DNA from: an uncultured Eubacteriales bacterium
GTDB taxonomy: Bacteria > Bacillota > Clostridia > Oscillospirales > Oscillospiraceae
DNA: 5,928 nt
Direction: 5' to 3'
Assembly: GCA_900551495.1 (NCBI GenBank)
Contig: URWG01000115.1
Location: forward strand, 1-5,928
Within the stretch, counting starts at the first letter, position 1; every line of letters begins with the position of its first letter. Position numbers and translations under genes: made by a program. This document shows, piece by piece, positions 1-4,611 of this stretch. Under the pieces are notes generated by a model. That model saw only the letters and a program-made list of their open reading frames with translations. It was not told the origin of the DNA and ran no database searches.

Positions 1-925
1 CCGTCAGCGGCGGCAGCAGATCGGGGCAGTCGTCAAGTGCGGCATCAATGCCGTGCAGCGGGCGCGGCGCGATAAGGACCGCCCCGTTTTTCACCGCCGT
101 CTCCGCACCGAAGCGGTGCAAAAGCTCTAAGATTTTTCGGTCCGGCTGTAAGGAGGCGAGGTCAAGCCCCCGCACCTCGACTGCGCGGGAGATCGCCCCG
201 AGACAGAGCCACACCGCCGCGCCCGACCAGTCGCCGCCCACGACAAATCGCTCCTGCGGCGCACGGTATTGCCGACCGCCGCGGAGGGAAAAGCCATCCG
301 CCGTTTCCTCCCAGCAGACGCCGAAGCGCGACTGGACTTGATGTGTTAATGCAATGTAATTTTTCGATACGATCGGCGGAAGCAGCGTCAGCCCGACCGC
401 CTGCCCAAGCAGCGGAAGCGCCAGCAGCAGCCCGCTGACAAATTGCGAGGAGACTCCGCCGCCGATTGCGTAATGCCCGCCGCGCAGCCGCCCGTCACAG
501 AGCAGCGACGTCTCGTTCGGCACGGAAATGCGGCAGCCGTGCGCCTGCATCAGGTCCGTCAGAGGCGCGATCGGACGCTCGGAAAGCCGCGCGCTGCGCC
601 GAAATTCCGTCCGCACGCCCAGCGCACCCGCGACGGGCAGCAAAAAACGCTGCACCGCGCCGCTCTCGCCGCAGTCAATCACCGCGTGCTCCGACGCGCA
701 CGTCAGAGGTGTGACCGAAAAGCCGTCCGCCGCTCGCACGATGCCCGCACCCAATGCCCGCAGACCGCCGCACATCAGCGCGATGTCACGGGCGACGCTC
801 GGGCAGACGAGCTGCGTCGGCGCGTCGGCAAGCGCGGCACAGAGCAGCGCCCGCTGCGCCTCGGATTTTGACGGGGGCGCGATAAAACAGCCGCCGCGCG
901 GACGGGGGATCAGCGTCATTTTCAT
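1..925 (-). CDS. aroA: 3-phosphoshikimate 1-carboxyvinyltransferase (EPSP synthase), 3' end outside window
   Basis: EPSP synthase joins phosphoenolpyruvate to shikimate-3-phosphate, step 6 of the cytoplasmic shikimate pathway to chorismate. I translated 308 codons from the ATG at 925-923; the family is about 430 residues, so roughly 120 C-terminal residues lie beyond position 1. Seen: the N-terminal substrate motif SKSEAQRAL (K20, S21, R25), DCGESGAVQRFLLP (residues 84-97), SERP (115-118), the SSQFVSGLL signature (159-167), SKNYIALT (187-194), GDWSGAAVWL (231-240) and CPDLLPPL (300-307). By family comparison, D302 of the last motif corresponds to the catalytic Asp. The start overlaps the aroB stop (ATGA), with an AAAGGTG ribosome site at 941-935. 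Where E. coli has NAGTAMR, this protein has ESGAVQR, a looser match. The call itself is secure. Confidence 0.95.
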   Translation of the reverse strand, partial: MKMTLIPRPRGGCFIAPPSKSEAQRALLCAALADAPTQLVCPSVARDIALMCGGLRALGAGIVRAADGFSVTPLTCASEHAVIDCGESGAVQRFLLPVAGALGVRTEFRRSARLSERPIAPLTDLMQAHGCRISVPNETSLLCDGRLRGGHYAIGGGVSSQFVSGLLLALPLLGQAVGLTLLPPIVSKNYIALTHQVQSRFGVCWEETADGFSLRGGRQYRAPQERFVVGGDWSGAAVWLCLGAISRAVEVRGLDLASLQPDRKILELLHRFGAETAVKNGAVLIAPRPLHGIDAALDDCPDLLPPLT

Positions 926-1944
926 AGCGCAAGACACCTTTGAAAAATTTCTTCCAATGTATTTGTCGGGACCGACCGCAGCGTACAGCCGCCGATCCGC
1001 TCCGGAATCACGAGCGTCACGGTGTCGCCACGGCGCTTTTTGTCGTGCAGTGCGGCTTGCGCCAGCGCACGGGGGGACAGCTCCGTCCGCGTCGGCAGCC
1101 CGAATTGCTCCAAAAGGGCGATCATTTCCTCGGCGTCCCGCGAAAATGCCCGCGCCATGCCCGCAATGCCGACGGCGACCGCCTCGCCGTGGGTAACGCG
1201 GTAATCGCTGCACACCTCGACGGCGTGCCCGAGCGTGTGCCCGAGATTGAGAAGCTGCCGTTCGCCCCGATCGTACACGTCGCGGGAGAGAACGGCACCT
1301 TTGTGCCGGAGGCAGGCGGCAATGACCTGCTCCGTCGCAGCCTCACCCGTTTTCAGCCCTTGAAACAGCGGCGGATCGAACAGGATCGCCGTTTTGATGA
1401 CCTCCGCCCAACCGCTGCGCAGCTCGCGCGGCGGAAGTGTATTCAGAAGGGTCGGATCGCAGACGACCAGCGCAGGCTGGCAGAACGCGCCGACTAAGTT
1501 TTTCCCCGTCGGGAGATCAATGCCCGTTTTGCCGCCGACGGCGGCATCAACCATCGCCAGCAGCGTCGTCGGCACATTGACCGAGCGGATACCGCGCAGA
1601 TAGGTTGCCGCCGCAAAGCCTGCCAGATCGCTCACCACCCCGCCGCCGAGGGCAAGGACGGTGTCGCTGCGGGTGAGCGGTGCAAAACGCTCCAGCAGGT
1701 TTACATAATATTCCACGGACTTGGTCGCCTCGCCCGCGGGGAGCACGGCGGTCCGCACGGTGAAGCCCGCAGCCGACAGGGACGCAGCGGCGCGGTCAAG
1801 ATACAGCGGCGCAACATTCTCCTCCGTCACGACCATCACGCTGCCCGCCGCGAGAGGACGCAGCAGCTCCCCCAGCCGATCAAGCAGCCCCGCGCCGATC
1901 AGCGCCTCATAGGGCGGCGTCACGGCAATGCCGACGCGCGTCAT
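922..1944 (-). CDS. aroB: 3-dehydroquinate synthase
   Basis: Converts DAHP to 3-dehydroquinate (shikimate pathway step 2), an NAD- and divalent-metal-dependent cytoplasmic enzyme. The 340-residue length is close to the family norm. Seen: the NAD-binding GGGVVSDLAGF (residues 100-110), PTTLLAMVDAAVGGKTGI (125-142), KNLVGAF (148-154), SGWAEVIKTA (177-186), NLGHTLGHAVE (233-243), HGEAVAVG (252-259) and DKKR (301-304). By family knowledge the metal ligands should be E181, H236 and H252, and all are present. The frame stays open upstream to 2079, but the ATG at 1944-1942 is preferred: the conserved protein begins there (TRVGIAV), a GAGAGG ribosome site lies 7 bases before it, and it overlaps the aroF stop as ATGA. 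The stop in turn overlaps the aroA start. This suggests coupled translation of all three genes. Confidence 0.96.
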   Translation of the reverse strand: MTRVGIAVTPPYEALIGAGLLDRLGELLRPLAAGSVMVVTEENVAPLYLDRAAASLSAAGFTVRTAVLPAGEATKSVEYYVNLLERFAPLTRSDTVLALGGGVVSDLAGFAAATYLRGIRSVNVPTTLLAMVDAAVGGKTGIDLPTGKNLVGAFCQPALVVCDPTLLNTLPPRELRSGWAEVIKTAILFDPPLFQGLKTGEAATEQVIAACLRHKGAVLSRDVYDRGERQLLNLGHTLGHAVEVCSDYRVTHGEAVAVGIAGMARAFSRDAEEMIALLEQFGLPTRTELSPRALAQAALHDKKRRGDTVTLVIPERIGGCTLRSVPTNTLEEIFQRCLAL

Positions 1945-2804
1945 TTCAGCGCCTCTCGCACCGCTTGCAGACGCTTTGCCAGCGCGGAGAATTCCTCGGG
2001 CAGCAGTGCCTGTGCCCCGTCGCACTGTGCACGGAGCGGGTCGCCGTGCACCTCGAGCATTACGCCGTCCGCACCGCACGCCGCAGCCGCCAGTGCCATC
2101 GGGGGAACGAGCCGCGCCCGACCGACGGCGTGACAGGGATCGACGATGATCGGCAAATGCGACAGCTCATGCAGCAGCGGCACGGCGCTTAGATCCAATG
2201 TGCAGCGCTCGGCGCTCTCAAAGCTGCGAATCCCGCGCTCGCACAGCACGACCTGCCCGTTGCCCTCCGACAGCAGGTATTCCGCGCTGTGCAGCAGCTC
2301 CCGCAGCGTGCAGCCCATGCCGCGCTTGAGCAGAATCGGCTTTTTGCAGTGCCCAAGCTCCTTGAGGAGGGCAAAATTCTGCATATTTCGCGCACCGACC
2401 TGCAGCATATCCATATGCTCCACCAGCTCCAGATCGCGCGGATCAACGATCTCCGTTACGACGGGCAGCCCCGTCTCGCGCTGCACCAGCTCCAGCAGGC
2501 GGACACCCTCGCGCCCCAGCCCCTGAAATTCATACGGCGAGGTACGCGGCTTGAACGCGCCGCCCCGCAAAAGTGCCGCACCCGCCGCCTTGACCGCGCG
2601 GGCAACGGAGAGGAGCTGCTCCTCGCTCTCCACGGCGCACGGACCGGCGATCAGCGTAAAGCCTCCGCCGCCGAACGTCGCCGTACCGACGCGGACACAG
2701 GTCGTCTCCGCCTTTTTCGTGCGGGAGACCAAAAGCTGCGCGACCCCATATTCATCTGCGGAATGCGTCTGCTGCGACGCGGGCTGATTTGAAATATTTT
2801 TCAC
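1941..2804 (-). CDS. aroF: 3-deoxy-7-phosphoheptulonate (DAHP) synthase, class I-beta, without regulatory domain
   Basis: Condenses phosphoenolpyruvate with erythrose-4-phosphate, the committed first step of aromatic amino acid synthesis. The 287-residue protein starts with GTG (2804-2802), 6 bases after GGAGAG. Seen: GGGGFTLIAGPCAVES (residues 45-60), RGGAFKPRTSPYEFQGLG (80-97), QVGARNMQNF (135-144), LLKRGM (158-163), CERGIRSFE (188-196), DPCHAVG (222-228) and EVH (251-253). Predicted metal ligands by comparison with the Thermotoga enzyme are C56, H225, E251 and D262, all present with nearly the same spacing. Only about 35 unconserved, polar residues precede the catalytic core, so neither a ferredoxin-like regulatory domain nor a chorismate mutase domain is present. 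By analogy with the short Pyrococcus enzyme it may be free of feedback inhibition (inference). Oddity: Cys replaces the usual Ser at 224 and 261, beside two metal ligands. It is the first gene of the aro operon, and its stop overlaps the aroB start. Confidence 0.95.
   Translation of the reverse strand: MKNISNQPASQQTHSADEYGVAQLLVSRTKKAETTCVRVGTATFGGGGFTLIAGPCAVESEEQLLSVARAVKAAGAALLRGGAFKPRTSPYEFQGLGREGVRLLELVQRETGLPVVTEIVDPRDLELVEHMDMLQVGARNMQNFALLKELGHCKKPILLKRGMGCTLRELLHSAEYLLSEGNGQVVLCERGIRSFESAERCTLDLSAVPLLHELSHLPIIVDPCHAVGRARLVPPMALAAAACGADGVMLEVHGDPLRAQCDGAQALLPEEFSALAKRLQAVREALK
1952..1957 (-). promoter_or_regulatory. Ribosome binding site deciding the aroB start
   Basis: On the minus strand GAGAGG ends 7 bases before the ATG at 1944-1942. 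It lies inside the last codons of aroF, as expected for a coupled gene. It supports the 340-residue AroB start over an in-frame start at 2079, which would add 45 Arg/Ala-rich residues lying over aroF in another frame. Confidence 0.6.
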
Positions 2805-2810
2805 GATATT

Positions 2811-2816
2811 CTCTCC
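2811..2816 (-). promoter_or_regulatory. Ribosome binding site of aroF (GTG start)
   Basis: GGAGAG lies 6 bases before the GTG at 2804-2802 on the minus strand and fixes this non-ATG start. It begins only four bases after the run of five T that follows the hairpin at 2826-2857, so no separate promoter can fit between hairpin and ribosome site. Confidence 0.7.
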
Positions 2817-2820
2817 GTCT

Positions 2821-2857
2821 AAAAAGCCGCTGCACAGAGAAAAAGCTCGTGCAGCGG
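2821..2857 (-). terminator. Rho-independent terminator, or attenuator, between the MATE gene and aroF
   Basis: On the minus strand CCGCTGCAC (2857-2849) pairs perfectly with GTGCAGCGG (2835-2827). Three further pairs (GAG/CTC) extend the stem across one unpaired base at 2836, leaving a loop of about six bases. A C and five T follow (2826-2821). This is a textbook intrinsic terminator about 45 bases after the MATE stop, and it would end the transporter transcript. It also lies between a candidate aro promoter (2911-2883) and the aroF ribosome site, so aro transcripts would have to pass it. On the plus strand only three T follow, so termination in that direction is less likely. Confidence 0.85.
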
Positions 2858-2882
2858 TTTGAAATGAAAGCTTTTCGATTTG

Positions 2883-2911
2883 AGTTTATCACGCAAAAGG
2901 TCAGTTTTCAA
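2883..2911 (-). promoter_or_regulatory. Candidate sigma-A promoter for the aroF-aroB-aroA operon
   Basis: On the minus strand a TTGAAA -35 (2911-2906) is followed after 17 bases by TAAACT (2888-2883), preceded by TG plus one base (an extended -10). The -35 overlaps the last codons of the MATE gene. The predicted transcript start near 2876 gives a leader of about 70 bases containing the terminator hairpin. This is the best promoter-like match I found by eye between the MATE stop and aroF. The alternative is that the aro genes depend on read-through from upstream. Confidence 0.5.
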
Positions 2912-4301
2912 GGGGTTTTTGCGAAAGCGGGCGGATTTTACCGCGATAAAGCGTTACCATCAGCACCACGGAAACGAACAGCGACACGAACTCTGCGATC
3001 GGGTAGGAGAGCCACACGGCATCGATATTGCCGCTGAGCGACAGGAGGTACGCCGCGGGGATCAGCACTAAAAGCTGGCGCGAGATGGAGACGAACATAC
3101 TGAACAGGCTGCGGTCGAGCGCCTGGAACACGCCGTTGAAGATGATGCTCACGCCGGCGGGGATGAACGGGAGGCACAAAATGCGCAGCGCGGGAATGCC
3201 GACGGCAAGCATTTGCTCGTTGGGATTGAAGATGTTGAGCAGCGTCTCGGGCAGCAGCAGGAATGCCGCCGTTCCGAGCGCCATCAGCGTACAGGAGAAG
3301 CAGCAGCCCCAGCGCGTAACGGCGGTGATGCGTTCGGGCTTGCGCGCGCCGTAGTTAAACGCGGAAATGGCAAGCACGGCGTTGTTGATGCCGAAAACGG
3401 GCATGAACACGAAGCTTTGCAGCTTGAAATACGCGCCGAACACGCTGATCCCCGCTTCGCCCAGCCCATCGGAAACGGCGTTGAAGCGACCGAGGACGAG
3501 GTTAAAGCTGTAGGTCATAATCGAGCCGATGGCGATCATGATGATCGACGGCACGCCGATGGCAAGAATGTGTCCGATCATATGCCGATCGGGACGGAAG
3601 CCGCGCAGACGGAGCTGCACGTCGGGATTTTTCTTGCGGTTCAGGAGCACCGCAAGCAGGAAGGCGACGATCTGACCGATGACCGTGGCGACGGCGGCGC
3701 CCATGACCTCCATCCGCGGCAGACCGAAGCAGCCGAAGATGAGGATGGGATCCAAGATGATGTTGATGATTGCGCCCGTGCCCTGCGTTACCAGCGTGTA
3801 GGCGGTGCGGCCGGTCGATTGCAGCAGGCGCTCGAACAATATCTCACCGAAGATACCGAACGAGACGATGCAGATCACGCGGATGTACTGCACGCCGTAT
3901 TGCACCGTCGCCTCGACCTGCGTCAGCGAGCGCATATACGGCTCTGCGCCGAAAATGCCGAACAGCATACACAGTCCCGTTCCGCACAGCGCAAGGAACA
4001 GACCGTTGAGCGCGGAGGAATTGACCTGCTCGGGGTTCTTTTCGCCCAGTCCGCGCGAGAGCAGTGCGTTGACACCGACCGCAATGCCCGTGGCAATGCC
4101 GATCATGATATTCTGCACGGGGAAGGCAAGGGAGACGGCGTTGAGCGCGTCGTTGTTCAGGTCGGAAATGCGGGAGACGAACATGCTGTCCACCACATTG
4201 TAGAGCGCCTGCACCAGCATGGAGAGCGCCATCGGCAGCGCCATACCCAGCAGTAGCCGTCCGACGGGCATGACGCCCATCTTATTCTCTTTCAGACTCA
4301 T
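2901..4301 (-). CDS. MATE-family multidrug/cation efflux transporter (MepA-like)
   Basis: An inner-membrane antiporter of the MATE family, which exports cationic drugs or metabolites using Na+ or H+ gradients. The substrate cannot be read from sequence. Its 466 residues and about 12 hydrophobic segments fit the family (around 450), in two similar halves joined near residues 222-240. Seen: MGVMPVGRLLLGMALP (residues 8-23), ALYNVVDSMFVSR (32-44), LSRGLGEKNPEQV (81-93), LLQSTGRT (159-166), NIILDPILIFG (180-190), GAAVATVIGQ (201-210), AFNYGARKPERI (314-325) and FQALDRSLFS (392-401). The first ATG is chosen because the pre-TM1 ENKMGVMPVG stretch is typical of clostridial relatives. Its ribosome site is weak, and the second Met (residue 8), with AAAGAG upstream, is a possible alternative. 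It is divergent from the kinase gene, has its own candidate promoter (4377-4349), and is followed by a terminator. Confidence 0.93.
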   Translation of the reverse strand: MSLKENKMGVMPVGRLLLGMALPMALSMLVQALYNVVDSMFVSRISDLNNDALNAVSLAFPVQNIMIGIATGIAVGVNALLSRGLGEKNPEQVNSSALNGLFLALCGTGLCMLFGIFGAEPYMRSLTQVEATVQYGVQYIRVICIVSFGIFGEILFERLLQSTGRTAYTLVTQGTGAIINIILDPILIFGCFGLPRMEVMGAAVATVIGQIVAFLLAVLLNRKKNPDVQLRLRGFRPDRHMIGHILAIGVPSIIMIAIGSIMTYSFNLVLGRFNAVSDGLGEAGISVFGAYFKLQSFVFMPVFGINNAVLAISAFNYGARKPERITAVTRWGCCFSCTLMALGTAAFLLLPETLLNIFNPNEQMLAVGIPALRILCLPFIPAGVSIIFNGVFQALDRSLFSMFVSISRQLLVLIPAAYLLSLSGNIDAVWLSYPIAEFVSLFVSVVLMVTLYRGKIRPLSQKPLEN

Positions 4302-4321
4302 CTTTCAATCATTCACTTTCT

Positions 4322-4350
4322 TTGACGGTAGTTATATCACAATGTACTAT
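4322..4350 (+). promoter_or_regulatory. Plus-strand promoter candidate overlapping the MATE promoter
   Basis: TTGACG (4322-4327), a 17-base spacer and TACTAT (4345-4350) match the sigma-A consensus at 5/6 and 4/6 positions. A start near 4357 would give a long leader (about 255 bases) to the kinase gene. The AT-richness of the stretch makes chance matches likely. If active, it would compete with the MATE promoter for the same DNA. Confidence 0.35.
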
Positions 4351-4377
4351 TATATTGGGACAGCGGCGGAAAAGCAA
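4349..4377 (-). promoter_or_regulatory. Sigma-A promoter for the MATE transporter gene
   Basis: On the minus strand TTGCTT (4377-4372) and a perfect TATAAT (4354-4349) are separated by 17 bases. Transcription would start near 4342, giving a leader of about 40 bases to the ATG at 4301. The -35 matches the consensus only at TTG. Its -10 shares two bases with the -10 of a plus-strand promoter candidate at 4322-4350. Confidence 0.6.
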
Positions 4378-4399
4378 GCCGCAAAAGTGCAAAATGCGG

Positions 4400-4428
4400 T
4401 TCCCACGGCGGCAAAAATGTGCTATACT
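4400..4428 (+). promoter_or_regulatory. Distal promoter of the uridine-kinase-like gene (extended -10)
   Basis: TTCCCA (4400-4405, 4/6 of the -35 consensus), a 17-base spacer and TATACT (4423-4428, 5/6), with TG one base before the -10 (TGCTATACT). The extended -10 compensates for the weak -35. The predicted start near 4435 lies a few bases before the perfect inverted repeat at 4441-4471, giving a leader of about 177 bases. Confidence 0.55.
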
Positions 4429-4440
4429 GTTTCTGATGCT

Positions 4441-4471
4441 GATTCTTGATGAAAATATTTCATCAAGAATC
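4441..4471. repeat. Perfect 14-bp inverted repeat just after a promoter (operator or leader hairpin)
   Basis: GATTCTTGATGAAA (4441-4454) and TTTCATCAAGAATC (4458-4471) are exact reverse complements around a 3-base ATA centre. It begins about 6 bases after the start predicted for the promoter at 4400-4428. That position fits either a binding site for a dimeric repressor blocking early transcription or the first hairpin of the leader RNA. No T-run follows, so it is not an intrinsic terminator. It could also be a copy of a dispersed palindromic element. Confidence 0.8.
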
Positions 4472-4474
4472 CCA

Positions 4475-4547
4475 TGTGCTGCGCACACTTGCATCGTGCG
4501 AACGCACGATGCGCCGTCTCATGCAGAAGCTGACGCGCCTTTGGCGC
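4475..4547 (+). other. Tandem hairpins in the kinase leader
   Basis: Three further short stems follow one another. TGTGC/GCACA (4475-4479 with 4483-4487) has a 3-base loop. GCATCGTGC/GCACGATGC (4491-4499 with 4504-4512) is a perfect 9-bp stem with a GAAC loop. GCGCC/GGCGC (4535-4539 with 4543-4547) has a TTT loop. An A/T-only-topped stem, AAAAAG/CTTTTT (4551-4556 with 4565-4570), comes just after. Together with the 4441-4471 repeat they make the leader almost entirely structured. No known RNA family was recognised. It may be a regulatory leader, a small RNA or an inserted repeat element. Confidence 0.55.
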
Positions 4548-4556
4548 TGTAAAAAG

Positions 4557-4585
4557 TTTTCAAGCTTTTTAACAGATTCTATTAT
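4557..4585 (+). promoter_or_regulatory. Proximal promoter candidate of the uridine-kinase-like gene
   Basis: TTTTCA (4557-4562, 4/6), a 17-base spacer and TATTAT (4580-4585, 5/6). A start near 4592 would lie almost on the ribosome site AAAGGAG (4596-4602), leaving a very short leader of about 20 bases without the hairpins. It is only plausible, because the stretch is AT-rich and partly palindromic. Confidence 0.3.
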
Positions 4586-4611
4586 ATGTCACTGCAAAGG
4601 AGTGGATTTCC

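Larger units (their letters stand above)
4302..4611. other. Divergent intergenic region between the MATE and kinase genes
   Basis: This 310-base stretch has no convincing gene. The part near the MATE gene (4310-4380) is AT-rich and holds overlapping promoters for both directions. The part near the kinase (4435-4570) is a chain of inverted repeats, lying between a distal and a proximal plus-strand promoter candidate. One open frame runs from about 4446 into the kinase gene (to 4673), but it has no ribosome site and crosses the hairpins, so I do not call it. No riboswitch, T-box or tRNA pattern was recognised by eye. Confidence 0.7.

Noticed and set aside
443..1497. Several plus-strand open frames over aroA and aroB (443-871, 528-1196, 940-1497)
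   Set aside because: They are low-complexity Arg/Ala-rich translations opposite conserved shikimate enzymes.
1945..2079. 45-residue N-terminal extension of AroB
   Set aside because: It lies inside aroF in another frame and is Arg/Ala/Gly-rich. The ATG at 1944 has an SD and begins the conserved sequence.
2805..2892. Leader peptide for aro attenuation, with several Phe codons in an open minus-strand frame
   Set aside because: The only start is a GTG lying in the -10 region, before the predicted transcript start, and it has no SD. No ATG occurs in the leader.
3213..4256. 347-codon open frame on the plus strand, antisense to the MATE gene
   Set aside because: Its translation is rich in Arg, Asp, Ala, Gly and His without any family motif, and it lies entirely over a well-conserved transporter. 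It is a by-product of GC-rich codon usage.
4491..4512. Perfect 9-bp hairpin considered as a terminator or tRNA arm
   Set aside because: No T-run follows it, and no cloverleaf or T-loop sequence surrounds it. It is kept only as a leader hairpin.
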